Notes under the pieces: model-generated
Told to the model about the DNA's origin: nothing
The model's database searches: none
What the model saw: only the letters and a program-made list of their open reading frames with translations
Program-made: the position numbers and the translations under genes
Assembly: GCA_019314525.1 (NCBI GenBank)
Contig: JAFCZD010000006.1
Location: 1-33,725 of the forward strand
DNA: 33,725 bases
Origin: Deltaproteobacteria bacterium
GTDB taxonomy: Bacteria; Myxococcota_A; Polyangia; GCA-2747355
Reading direction: 5' to 3'
In this document: positions 16,886-25,785 of the stretch, in pieces
How positions within the stretch are numbered: the stretch's first letter is position 1
Layout: each line of letters begins with the position of its first letter

Positions 16886-18046
16886 CTAAACAGGGCCAAG
16901 CTCGGGCTCGCTGCGGCGAAGCTCCCGAAAGCTCTCATCGCTCTCGTAGAGCAGCGCTGCGCGGTGTGGGTCAAGGTGATACGCGCGCTGCAGCACCGCC
17001 CGCGCCTCGACCTCACGGTGCTGTGTCGCATAGAGCACAGCGAGGTTGTGATAGCCGTTGAAGTGCCCTGGGTCCCAGGTCAAAGCCTGCTGCAAGCATT
17101 CTTCGCCACGACGAATGTTGCCAGCGCATGTATAGGCCAAACCGAGCGCGGACCAGGCTTCAGCTGAGTTGTGGTGAATCTCTATCTCCTCGAGCAGGAG
17201 CGCGATGGCGCGCCCAAACTGGCGTTGATCACCCAATACATTGGCTAAGGCCACACGCACCTGGGGATATTCGGGCAGCAGGGTCAGGAGATCTTCCAGG
17301 GGACCGATGGCTTCAGAGAGCCGCCCCAACTGGTGGTAGGTCGCGCCCAGGTTGAAGAGGGCCACGGGGTTTTCGGCGTCCCGGTCGAGAGCGGCAAGGT
17401 AAGCGTCCACCGCCCGCGTGAACTTACCAAGCCGGCCAAAGACCACCCCCATGTTCACATGAGGTCCCGACCACTCGGGGTCGAGGTCTGCAGCTCGCTT
17501 GAGCGCAAAGATGGCCGGCTCGCTCTCCCCAGCCTCGGAGAGCGCGATGGCTTCAGCGTTGAACGTACGCGCCAGCCCCACCCGCGCGCTCTCATCCGCG
17601 CCGTCTACGTCAATGGCCTGAGCGAAGGCAGCGCGCGCAGCGGCGATGGCGTTATCCTCAAGGAGCAGCTCTCCACGAATCACGTGCAGCTCCACGGCCT
17701 CGGCGTCAGCCTCTAGGGCCCGATGCACCACCGAAAAGGCCTCTTGCCGCCGATCGAGGTGCAGCCCAAGGACGCGCGCCCAAAGCGCCGTCGCGGCGAT
17801 GCTCTGGGGTGAACTCGCCACGGCCCGCGCGAGGAGTGGTTCTGCCTGTTGGTAACGCCCTTGACGCATACGCTCACGCCCAGCCGCAATCAGCAGCTCA
17901 GGTTGGTCTGGTGCGAGCTCGAGGCCGCTCTCGAAGAGGCGACCCGCGGTGAGGGTATCACCGGCCTGAAGCGCGCGCAGCCCACGACGAAAAATCGGGC
18001 GCCAGCGCTCGTCGTTTGGGGGTAGCAGGGAGACGTCCTCCTTCAT
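16886..18046 (-). CDS. cytoplasmic TPR-repeat protein
   Basis: From the favoured ATG (18046; MKEDVSLLPPND) this protein has about 386 residues and consists almost wholly of TPR units, for example GRYQQAEPLLARAVASSPQ, GKFTRAVDAYLAALDRDAENPVALFNLGATY and GNIRRGEECLQQALTWDPGHFNGYHNLAVLY. There are about nine or ten helical pairs. No signal peptide or helix is present in this version; the frame is open to 18112, but the extra residues are Pro-rich and unlikely. It is a protein-interaction scaffold without catalytic residues. It diverges from the STAND NTPase gene, with 139 bp between the favoured starts, hinting at co-regulation and a possible functional link. Confidence 0.85.
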   Translation of the reverse strand: MKEDVSLLPPNDERWRPIFRRGLRALQAGDTLTAGRLFESGLELAPDQPELLIAAGRERMRQGRYQQAEPLLARAVASSPQSIAATALWARVLGLHLDRRQEAFSVVHRALEADAEAVELHVIRGELLLEDNAIAAARAAFAQAIDVDGADESARVGLARTFNAEAIALSEAGESEPAIFALKRAADLDPEWSGPHVNMGVVFGRLGKFTRAVDAYLAALDRDAENPVALFNLGATYHQLGRLSEAIGPLEDLLTLLPEYPQVRVALANVLGDQRQFGRAIALLLEEIEIHHNSAEAWSALGLAYTCAGNIRRGEECLQQALTWDPGHFNGYHNLAVLYATQHREVEARAVLQRAYHLDPHRAALLYESDESFRELRRSEPELGPV

Positions 18047-18185
18047 GGTGAACCAGGCGCTCCTCAGCTGCTGAAAAGGGGGCAGCGGGCAAGGTAGCAC
18101 TGGCAAGATCATGGGTCAATCGGTGCTGAAGACGCAGGTGTCGGAGATGGTTGCGATCCTGCACAGAACGCGTGAAGATGCGGCC

Positions 18186-21100
18186 ATGGTCACTACGCGC
18201 GGCGCTGGCCCCTTTCGTGGTCTTGTCCCCTTCGGGGAAGGGGAGGACCGGCTCTTTTTTGCTCGGGATGATGAACGAGCCCATATCCGAGAGCTGCTCG
18301 CTGGCGGCGCGGGCATCGGAGGTCCCATCCTCGTCACTGGCGAGCTTGGGAGCGGCAAGACCTCCTTGCTCCTCGCGGCCCTGCTCCCTGAGGCACGCCG
18401 TCTGGGCCAGATCGCCTTCTATATCGAGATCAGCGCAGGCTGGGAACATAAATTGCGCGACGACCTCGCGCGCTATTTCGCCCGCCCCCTCGAACCTACC
18501 GAAGAGACGGGGCAAGCCCTCAACTCCCTCGCCGTGGCCCGCGGAGCCCGAGTGGTCCTGGTGCTCGACCAGCTCGAGCAAGCAAACTGGCTCGAAGCAC
18601 AGAGCTGCGAACGACTGCAGCAGATGGTCGCCAACTGCTCACAGGACCAGGTCCAACAGGTCTTCGCCCTCGACCGCGACAACCTGCACGTCTTGGGCAG
18701 GATCGCACAACAAACACGCATCCCCGACGAGCGACGGGTGACCTTGGGGCGACTCGATCGTGTGGCCACAGCGAAGCTCATCGAGCAGACCGTGCTCTCG
18801 GGTGGTGGCTACCTCGAAGGTGGACTCGCCGAGCTGATCGCTGAGGAGCTTTGCGCCGAAGGACCGATCGTGCCCGCTCAAATGCAGCACGTATGTCACG
18901 CGGTGATGCTGCGGCAAGTGACCACCCTGCGCGCCTATCAACGCTCCGGTGGTGCGAGCGTGCTCTCCACCCTCTACGTCGAATGGCTCGCGAGCAAAGT
19001 AGGGCTTTGGCGTGCGCGCCGCGTACTCGCTGTCCTCGTAAGCTCCGACAACCCGCGCGACGCCGCTGACCCCTCAGAGATCGCCCTCGCGGCGGGCATG
19101 GCTCAACCTTTGACCGATACGCTGCTGCAATCTCTTGCTCAGCTGGGCCTCTTGCGAGCGTTTTCGGTCCCAAACGTGGGCCAGAAGTACGCGTTAATGC
19201 ACCCCTACCTGCGCCAATCCGTGCGTGACCTGGTGGCGCCGCTTCAGCGCGGTCGGGCGCGCGCACAGCTGGCTCTCAAGCGCCGAATGGATACACGAGG
19301 CGTGCTGCGCCCCCATGAGCTCTTGCGCATCTGGCGCAGCCTCGGCCAGTCCGTCACCGATCGCGAAAAAACCCTCGTGCAGCGCAGCCAACGTATCTGG
19401 CTCGTCCTCGCGCTGATCCTCGCCGCGCTGCCCTTCGCCGGCTACATCGGCATCGTCGCGCGCCTGGCTAGCACACAATACCTCTCGGTAGCGCGGGATC
19501 GCGCCGATACACCACGGGTGGTGCTTCGACGGGGCGACCCCAACCTATCCTTCGCCTTTGGCTGGTCTCCTGGGTCCTTTGGTGAGGTGGAACTCGATAC
19601 CGGGCTTGCCCTGGCTTCGATGCCCAAAGCCATGACCACGAGCATTCGCGACGAGGCCCTCCAGGGGTCCCTCCACGAGGAACGTGGCGGCATCCCCTCA
19701 TGGCTCGAACTGCTGGTGAACAAGCTCCCCGCCGCCCGACAAGGGGCGCTCTTGGTGCTCGCAGGACAGAAGGATAAAGGCGCATCGATCCTCCTGGCGG
19801 CTACCGAAGATCCAGCACAGCTGCGCAACGCCGCGCGCTTGCTAACGCTCCTGCTAGGAGACGCGCCGCAGACACGGAAAGCCCTCGCTCGCTGTGCCCA
19901 GGACGCGCGCGTTGAGCAGCGTCTCTTGGCCCTCGAACTCGCGGCACACCTTGGCGGAGAAGCTGCCACTTCTGCCATGCGGAGGGCAGCTACGGATAAA
20001 TCCGCGGCCATCCGACTGCGCGCCTTGGCGATGCTCGCCAAGCTGCCCCCCAAGACCCAGGTCGAGCTGGCTGGCCAAGGGCTCTTGGACCCCGATGACC
20101 GGATACAGAAGACGGCATTGAAAATCGTACGCGGCGCGCTGAAATCCAGCGCCGTGGTGGTCTATCGGGCAATCCTCAACGCACGACACAGCCCAAGCGC
20201 AGCGCGACTGAGGCCTATCACCACAGATCTCGAGCAAATCGAGCAACAGATCCGCCAGAGCAGCCCACGCGCCCTCGCCACCTATTTACTCCTGGAGCTT
20301 GGCAGAGAGAAGAAACCTCAAAGACAGGTTGAACTCTTGCACGCCCTCGAGACCGTCGCGCACGCCACCAAGAGCCAGCAGGTCTTGCCCGTCATCAAGG
20401 CCCTCGGCCAGCATCCCAACGTCGACCTTCGCGCCGCCGCTATTGGCATCGAAGCACGCTTCGCCAACCCAGAGCAGATGCTCCCTCGGCTAAAGAAGCT
20501 CGCCTCCATCCATCGCCCCCGCAACACAGGCATCGCCATGCGCCGCGCCGCTGCGGTAGGGCTGGGCCTGCTCGGGGAAGGCGATGACGATCGCTTCAAG
20601 ATGCTCAGGCGCCTCAGCTTCGACCGCGCGCCGCAAGTGCGCCGAGCGGCGGTGACCTCCCTGCTGCGGCTGGGCCCCGAAGGGTGGGGTGAGGTGACCA
20701 AGCGCATGCGTCGAGGCTTCGTAGAGATCGGACGCTTCGCCCTTCACGCCGTCTGCAGTGAGTTGACGCCTGAACGCCGGATGGCTTCGGCTATCCTCGG
20801 CGCCGCGTGGAGTGTGCAGGGTGGACGGCTGCGGCGCCAGGCCCTTGGATGCGCGCGTTCGTTGGCCACGGCCAATCCGCGACTGGCGGTCTGGTTGGCA
20901 GACCAGGCCACCACCACGAGCGACAGCAGCATGCGTCAAGCAGCCGCCGAGGCGGTCGCCATGGCCCTGGCGTGGCGTGGCGCGCGCCTAGAGCGGCTGG
21001 CACGTTATTATCTTCGGCAGCGCAGCGCCGATGTACGCGCGGCCGTGCTTCACGCTATCGTGCAACGCCCCCCCAAGGAGCCCGCCTTCCTCTTTCGCTA

Positions 21101-22115
21101 TGCTGTCACGGCCACCCGAGATAGCGATCCCAAGGTACGCGCAGCTGCAGCCAAGCTCGCCGCCATCAGCAACCCAGGCCGCGCCACGCCCACCTTAATC
21201 CCTCTGCTGCGTGATAAAGAGCCCCTGGTTTGGCGCGCTGCAGTGCAGGCCCTCGAACTCTTGAGCGCAGTGAACGACAAAGATCGCGCACGCCTTGAGC
21301 GTCCCCTGGCTGATATCGTCTCGCGGGGGCGGGTCACAGATGCCCTCCGGGCCTTGAAGGTCGCCGAGCGGCTCCACCTCGACGCCCCGCTCAAACGCGC
21401 GGCGACCCACCCGCGCTCCCGTGTGCGTGGCGCAGCCCTCGTGGCGCTGGTCAAGCGCGGCAAGCTCACGTTGGCTCGTTCAGCCCTCGCAGCGGCCCTG
21501 CGCGATGAGGAGCAAGAGCTGCGCCTCGCGGCTCTGCGAGGCATCGCCAACCAGAGCGGCCGCCTTGGTGAGGGGGCCGTGACGCTCCTCGCGACGGCTC
21601 TCGATAACCCCAACGCTACCGAACGCTGGGCTGCTTATGACGCCCTGGGCCACGTCTCGGGCAAAGCTGTGTCCCCAGCCATCGCTCTGCTGAAAGCGAA
21701 AGCTACCGATCACAGTGAGACCGTGAGACGCATGGCGATGCGCGCCCTCGGAATCCTCTCGACCCAGCACAGAGCCGCTGGGCTCGCCTTGGTGGCGGGG
21801 ACCCACGACCCAGCCCTCGATGTACGCATCGAAGCTCGCTCTGCCCTCTCGGCGTTCTGGGGGCGAATTCTCGACCCCAAGGCCCTCTGGAAGCTGCTGC
21901 TGCAAAGCAGCCTCGACGGCGTCCAGCGGCGCACTGCTGTGGCCGCGCTGGGCTGGCATGGCCGCAAAGAGGGGCCCCAAGGGCTCGAGGAGCTCATCAA
22001 CACCCTCAACGCATCCACCCCTCCGGCGATCCGCGCCGCTGCACACTTGGCGCTCGCTTTGAGCAAGAGCCACGAAAGACCCACGCAAATCCTCAGCGAG
22101 ATCTATGGCTGGTAG
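18186..22115 (+). CDS. membrane-anchored nSTAND1-type NTPase with long HEAT-repeat C-terminus
   Basis: The frame is open from 18111 (1334 residues), but MVTTRGAGPFRGLVPF at 18186 matches the usual start of nSTAND1 domains. Numbered from 18111, Walker A is GELGSGKTS (77-85) and Walker B is VVLVLDQLEQ (about 146-155). A C-terminal helical/winged region with GPIVPAQMQHVC follows, as in STAND ATPases that oligomerise on sensing a ligand. One strong transmembrane helix (RIWLVLALILAALPFAGYIGIV, about 430-450) comes next. The remaining 800 or more residues are mostly HEAT-like helical repeats (ALALLGL/LRAAAIG patterns). With a single helix the HEAT tail would sit across the membrane from the ATPase. 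No nuclease, protease or TIR effector is fused or adjacent, so a sensor or scaffold role is as likely as defence. Confidence 0.9.
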   Translation: MVTTRGAGPFRGLVPFGEGEDRLFFARDDERAHIRELLAGGAGIGGPILVTGELGSGKTSLLLAALLPEARRLGQIAFYIEISAGWEHKLRDDLARYFARPLEPTEETGQALNSLAVARGARVVLVLDQLEQANWLEAQSCERLQQMVANCSQDQVQQVFALDRDNLHVLGRIAQQTRIPDERRVTLGRLDRVATAKLIEQTVLSGGGYLEGGLAELIAEELCAEGPIVPAQMQHVCHAVMLRQVTTLRAYQRSGGASVLSTLYVEWLASKVGLWRARRVLAVLVSSDNPRDAADPSEIALAAGMAQPLTDTLLQSLAQLGLLRAFSVPNVGQKYALMHPYLRQSVRDLVAPLQRGRARAQLALKRRMDTRGVLRPHELLRIWRSLGQSVTDREKTLVQRSQRIWLVLALILAALPFAGYIGIVARLASTQYLSVARDRADTPRVVLRRGDPNLSFAFGWSPGSFGEVELDTGLALASMPKAMTTSIRDEALQGSLHEERGGIPSWLELLVNKLPAARQGALLVLAGQKDKGASILLAATEDPAQLRNAARLLTLLLGDAPQTRKALARCAQDARVEQRLLALELAAHLGGEAATSAMRRAATDKSAAIRLRALAMLAKLPPKTQVELAGQGLLDPDDRIQKTALKIVRGALKSSAVVVYRAILNARHSPSAARLRPITTDLEQIEQQIRQSSPRALATYLLLELGREKKPQRQVELLHALETVAHATKSQQVLPVIKALGQHPNVDLRAAAIGIEARFANPEQMLPRLKKLASIHRPRNTGIAMRRAAAVGLGLLGEGDDDRFKMLRRLSFDRAPQVRRAAVTSLLRLGPEGWGEVTKRMRRGFVEIGRFALHAVCSELTPERRMASAILGAAWSVQGGRLRRQALGCARSLATANPRLAVWLADQATTTSDSSMRQAAAEAVAMALAWRGARLERLARYYLRQRSADVRAAVLHAIVQRPPKEPAFLFRYAVTATRDSDPKVRAAAAKLAAISNPGRATPTLIPLLRDKEPLVWRAAVQALELLSAVNDKDRARLERPLADIVSRGRVTDALRALKVAERLHLDAPLKRAATHPRSRVRGAALVALVKRGKLTLARSALAAALRDEEQELRLAALRGIANQSGRLGEGAVTLLATALDNPNATERWAAYDALGHVSGKAVSPAIALLKAKATDHSETVRRMAMRALGILSTQHRAAGLALVAGTHDPALDVRIEARSALSAFWGRILDPKALWKLLLQSSLDGVQRRTAVAALGWHGRKEGPQGLEELINTLNASTPPAIRAAAHLALALSKSHERPTQILSEIYGW

Positions 22116-22269
22116 GGGCGGCAGAAGTGACAGTGTGCTGCTCATTCACAGTGCCCTCGATGCACCAGGGACGCCAACCCGTGATAAGATCGACGTTTGT
22201 TTGCAGCGGGCCTACGGCACGCCCTTTGCTTAGACCTCCCACCAAAAGACAGGCAATGGAGTAAATTGC

Positions 22270-23271
22270 ATGCGCAAGCCTAGCTTCTGGATCCTCTCCT
22301 TCGTTCTCATCTCGGCCATACCCAAAACCAGCGCTGCGAGCCAGCAGAGCTGGGTGGTGCTGCCTGTACGGGCCATTGGCGTCGAAGCCAGCACCGCTGA
22401 GACCTTGCGCGAGCTTCTGGCCAGCGGCTTACGTCAGCAGCTCAACGCGAAGCTGGTGGGAGGTGCCCTCACGCCCTGCGCCGACATGCCCTGCGCCCGC
22501 GCAGCAGGACAGCGCGTGGGTGCGCAATTCGTGCTGATGTCGTCGGCCAGCCGCCTCGGCAAGAAGACCATCGTGATGGCCACCGTGATCGATGTCGTCC
22601 GCGGCGTGCAAACCTCCAATCAGCGCATGAGCGTCGAGCGCGTCGAAGAGCTGGATACCGTCGCCACACGCGTCATCAGCGCCATCGCCCAAGGCACCAG
22701 CGCCGACAAGACAGCCCAGCTGGGCTCCATTACTTCCTCTGAAGAGCGCCCTGACCGGCGGCGTAAGACCACCCACAGCGCCGCCCTTCGCATCGGGGGC
22801 ATCGCCCCTGTGGGCGCAGGTTACGCCAACTCCGTCGGTGGCGGCATGGCCTTCGACCTCTCCTATTTTTTCGAAGCCCGACACTTCGCCATCGAGCCCC
22901 GCATTGGCATCCGCTTCGACGCCATTCGTGGCTCCGAGGGCTACCTCGCGATACCCATGGACATCGGCTTCTACTACATCCTCGGCCTCGGTGACGTCGC
23001 ACCCTTCATCGGCGGCGGCGTGGGTGCTCACTTCCTTTGGGACGAGCGCCAGCTCGATACCCAACTTGGCAGCACCCTGCCCGCCACCGCCACCAAGCTC
23101 AGCTCTCAAACCGCCTGGGGCTTTGGAGCCTTCGCCCGCCTCGGCATTATCTTCATGCGCACGTATGATGTGCGCCTAGCAGCGACCGTCGACTACGAGA
23201 TAACCTTCACCACCATCAACGGTGCCGAAAACCCACAAGCCATCATTGGTGGCCTAGCCGTGATCCTCTAA
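22270..23271 (+). CDS. outer-membrane barrel protein with FlgO/CsgG-like N-terminal domain
   Basis: This 333-residue exported protein has a signal peptide (MRKPSFWILSFVLISAIPKTSA). An alpha/beta domain at about 27-135 (WVVLPVRAIGVEASTAETLRELLASGL, then CADMPCARAAGQRVGAQFVL) resembles the nucleotide-fold-like FlgO/TolB-N/CsgG group of envelope proteins. A linker leads to a small beta-barrel (about 170-333; GYANSVGGGMAFDLSYFFE, IGIRFDAIRGSEGYL). A ribosome binding site GGAG lies 8 bp before ATG 22270. The lipoprotein gene follows with its own ribosome binding site overlapping this stop codon, so the two are cotranscribed. The N-terminal domain is similar in layout to the lipoprotein at 27948. 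A role in envelope assembly or stress sensing is possible but not shown. Confidence 0.75.
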   Translation: MRKPSFWILSFVLISAIPKTSAASQQSWVVLPVRAIGVEASTAETLRELLASGLRQQLNAKLVGGALTPCADMPCARAAGQRVGAQFVLMSSASRLGKKTIVMATVIDVVRGVQTSNQRMSVERVEELDTVATRVISAIAQGTSADKTAQLGSITSSEERPDRRRKTTHSAALRIGGIAPVGAGYANSVGGGMAFDLSYFFEARHFAIEPRIGIRFDAIRGSEGYLAIPMDIGFYYILGLGDVAPFIGGGVGAHFLWDERQLDTQLGSTLPATATKLSSQTAWGFGAFARLGIIFMRTYDVRLAATVDYEITFTTINGAENPQAIIGGLAVIL

Positions 23272-23281
23272 GGAGAGCGTG

Positions 23282-23743
23282 ATGCGCTTCTGGCTTATTC
23301 TTCCGCTGCTGCTCACCTCTTGCGAGCTGCTCGACCTGCAGATCCCCGAACCTCGCAACTGCTCCACCGCAGGCAGCACCGCCGACCTCTCGGGTGAGTG
23401 GGTGATCAAGGGCGTGGGTGACCGCAAGGGTTGTGACGACAGCATCTGGGACGGCTCCTTCGAGCTTGGCCCCTCACGCGCTTTGCGCGTAGAGAGCACA
23501 CCAACCGCGGGAACGATGCGTGACCTTGCCCTGGGCGACAGCATCAGCGGATTTCAACTCAATGGCCACACTGAGGGCAGCTGTGTTGACTTCACCACGA
23601 GTGAGGCCGTCGAGGGCGGCACCGTCAGCTACGCCTTCCAAGGCGGGGCCGCGAGCACCTCCAATGTCGCCGGCACCTTCACCAGCACACACCCTTTGGG
23701 CTGCATCGTAGAGGGCACCTTCGAGGTCACCATCCAGCCTTAG
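23282..23743 (+). CDS. small Cys-containing lipoprotein of unknown function
   Basis: This protein of about 153 residues starts with a lipoprotein signal (MRFWLILPLLLTSC). A compact beta-rich domain follows with repeated ligand-binding-like strands (SGEWVIKGVGDRKGC, TVSYAFQGGA, TSNVAGTFTS, VEGTFEVTIQP) and four or more Cys residues suited to disulphides. ATG 23282 is preferred over the GTG at 23279 because AGGAG (23271-23275) then stands at 6 bp. That ribosome binding site shares a base with the upstream stop codon, pointing to translation in tandem with the barrel gene. No family is recognised. Confidence 0.8.
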   Translation: MRFWLILPLLLTSCELLDLQIPEPRNCSTAGSTADLSGEWVIKGVGDRKGCDDSIWDGSFELGPSRALRVESTPTAGTMRDLALGDSISGFQLNGHTEGSCVDFTTSEAVEGGTVSYAFQGGAASTSNVAGTFTSTHPLGCIVEGTFEVTIQP

Positions 23744-23817
23744 GCAGACTTAGCTGAATAATCGCCCCTGAGCCTCGTCGATCCACCCATGACGCACCAC
23801 ACCAAGAGGAGATACCC

Positions 23818-24579
23818 GTGCAGCTCGTCCTAGCAACCTTGCTGATCTGTCATATGGGGGGCCCAGGCACAGCGAAGCAAGCACAGCCGGTGGTGGATAA
23901 ATTCCTCCGTCATTTGGAGCGCAGCGGCGGATGGCCCGCCCAGAGCCTCCAAGGCACCTACGCCACTCGCCCCGCCCGCTGTGCCAAGCTCTGGGAGCAG
24001 GACAAACCCACCATCGTCGTCACCGACCTGGCGACGTACCTCTCTCACCGCAAAACATGGAAGCTGACCCCCGTGGCGCATATGGGACCTGCTAATGGGC
24101 TCACCTATCATCTCTTGGTGCGAGAGGGTGGCGCCAAGAAGCTCGCGGAGATCTCCGGAAAGACGATCCTCACGCCCATGGCCAACACCCCGCGCTTCAT
24201 CGCGCGCGTCGTCTTTGGCGGCAAGCTACCTGCGAGCGCGCTCACGCTGAAGCACACACGGCGCCCCTTGCGAGCAATCCGCGCCCTGGCTCGCGGCAAG
24301 GTAGACGCCGCACTGGTAGACGCCACCGCCTATGGCTACCTCGGTGAGTTGAAGCTGCCAAAAAAACTGATCTCGATCTACCGCTCAGCAGGCATGCCCC
24401 AGCTCACGCTCGCGCTCGCAGGCAAATCAGGCGCCGCCGAAAGAAAGCGCTTGCAGCGTGCCTTGCCCAAGCTCTGCCAGGGCCCAGGAGCCGAGCTCTG
24501 CAAGACCTTCGGCGTCACCTCCTTCACGCCAGCCAAAAAGGCGCTCTACAAACGCTTGGAGCGACGCTACGGGCGGTGA
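23818..24579 (+). CDS. PhnD-like periplasmic substrate-binding protein (orphan)
   Basis: This 253-residue protein of the type-2 periplasmic binding fold resembles PhnD/phosphate-phosphonate binding proteins. It has WEQDKPTIVVTDLATYL, LVREGGAKKLAEISGKTILTP (usual hinge region), PRFIARVVFGG, and KVDAALVDATAYGYL (the strand-helix that reports occupancy). GTG 23818 is preceded at 6 bp by GAGGAG, so it is the probable start; the short hydrophobic N-terminus (LVLATLLIC) would be the signal. No ABC permease or ATPase gene is nearby, so it may serve a distant transporter or act as a sensor. A small cluster of hairpin repeats begins directly after its stop codon. Confidence 0.8.
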   Translation: MQLVLATLLICHMGGPGTAKQAQPVVDKFLRHLERSGGWPAQSLQGTYATRPARCAKLWEQDKPTIVVTDLATYLSHRKTWKLTPVAHMGPANGLTYHLLVREGGAKKLAEISGKTILTPMANTPRFIARVVFGGKLPASALTLKHTRRPLRAIRALARGKVDAALVDATAYGYLGELKLPKKLISIYRSAGMPQLTLALAGKSGAAERKRLQRALPKLCQGPGAELCKTFGVTSFTPAKKALYKRLERRYGR

Positions 24580-24580
24580 A

Positions 24581-24809
24581 CATGCCCGCGAAAGCGAAAG
24601 CGGCTCTCTCACCACGTCCGTCATGCCCGCGAAAGCGCGAAAGCGACTCTTTCACCACGTCCGTCATGCCCGCGAAAGCGGGCATCCAGTGGACCAAAAA
24701 GATTCCCGCGTGCGCGGGAATGACAGAACAGTTTCGCGACAACCTCGAATGTGCATACGCGCGAACGCGACTCTCTCACCACGTCCGTCATGCCCGCGAA
24801 AGCGGGCAT
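24581..24809. repeat. cluster of REP-like hairpin repeats
   Basis: The core CATGCCCGCGAAAGCG occurs at 24581, 24622, 24665 and 24789. Two copies are full hairpins, with ATGCCCGC, a GAAA tetraloop and GCGGGCAT (24666-24685 and 24790-24809). The first two are half-copies in a tandem of 41 and 43 bp units ending CTCACCACGTCCGT. A separate perfect palindrome, ATTCCCGCGTGCGCGGGAAT, lies at 24702-24721 and matches the dispersed dRS3-like type. Translated, the set gives the familiar spurious MPAKAGIQ-type peptides. They begin 2 bp after a stop codon, typical of REP elements, and may terminate or stabilise the upstream mRNA. Confidence 0.85.
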
Positions 24810-24860
24810 CTTGCCGCTGCGCGCGAGAAGACTGGATTCGAATCCAGTTGCACACAGGCC

Positions 24861-25694
24861 TCACCGTGGGCAGGATCAAGCTCTACCGCCACCAAGGAGG
24901 CCACCATCATCCCCCCTACTCCCAGCGGCTTCGAACGCAGCGCCGTCGCCGGCTCAACCCTCGAAGATCTCGATGGGGCTGCCCTCGAGGCCTTCGTGCG
25001 AAAGCGCGCCCCCTCCTTCGCCGAGCGCCTCGGCGTTGAACGAGTAGCCACCACCTTGGGCCTACTCACCGTCGTGGGCGGCCATGCAGTGCCCACCACC
25101 GCGGGGCTCTTGCTCTTTGGTGAACTGCCCCAGCTGGCGCGCCCTGAATGGGGGCTGGTCGCCCTGCGCTTTTCAGGCTCACGCATCAGCGACGAGGTCG
25201 CCGAGCGGCTCGAGCTAGAGGGCCCCTTGGCCAAGCTCCTCGAGGGTGCCATGAGCTTCGTCAAGGGCAACTCCCATTGTGCGAGCGCAAACACCCCCGA
25301 AGAGCTGAACACAAGCGAATACCCGCTGGAGGCCATACGCGAGGCGCTGATCAACGCCCTGATACACCGTGATTACCGGCTCACCGGTCGCGTGGCGTTG
25401 CGGATCTTCGATCATCGCCTCGAGATCTGGAGCCCTGGTGGCGCCATCGCGCCGATGGATCTTCAGCAGGCGATGAACCGCGGTGGCACCTCCTTCGCGC
25501 GCAATCCAATCCTGGTAGCGACCGCGCGCGGCTTGGGCTTGGTGGAGCAGATCGGCCGCGGCTTGCCCCTCATCGGCAGGTTGGTGGCGGAGTCCTCCGG
25601 CCGACAGCCCAACCTGCGCAGCTCCAACAGCGACTTCTTGCTGCAGCTGCCCTCGCGCTTGGGGCCCCTGCCCACGACAGGGCCCGGAAACTGA
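24861..25694 (+). pseudogene. 5'-truncated RecG-like (AlbA_2/HATPase_c_4) ATP-binding protein
   Basis: From about 24861 the frame resembles the C-terminal two thirds of the family usually called RecG-like or AlbA_2-containing ATP-binding transcriptional regulators. It has TTAGLLLFGELPQLARPEW, ALINALIHRDY (N-box), FDHRLEIWSPGG (G-box-like), SFARNPIL and GLVEQIGRGLPLI. The N-terminal AlbA_2 (Schlafen-like) domain of roughly 120 residues is absent. In its place are the REP-like repeats, which this frame reads through as meaningless peptide. I see no ATG with a ribosome binding site before MSFVKGNS, well inside the domain. A decayed gene, cut at its 5' end at or by the repeat cluster, is the best reading. 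A short GTG- or ATC-started product behind AAGGAGG (24894-24900) is not excluded. Confidence 0.65.
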
Positions 25695-25785
25695 GAAGGT
25701 CTACGCTGAAGGAGCAATAGCGCCACGTCACATCAACGGTGAGAGCGACGGCTGTGGTGGCATCTTGAGCTGTGCTTGCTGAGAT

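Noticed and set aside
24581-24809. CRISPR array
   Set aside because: The repeats are hairpin REP units with irregular spacing (41, 43, 124 bp) and no unique spacers of uniform length or cas genes.
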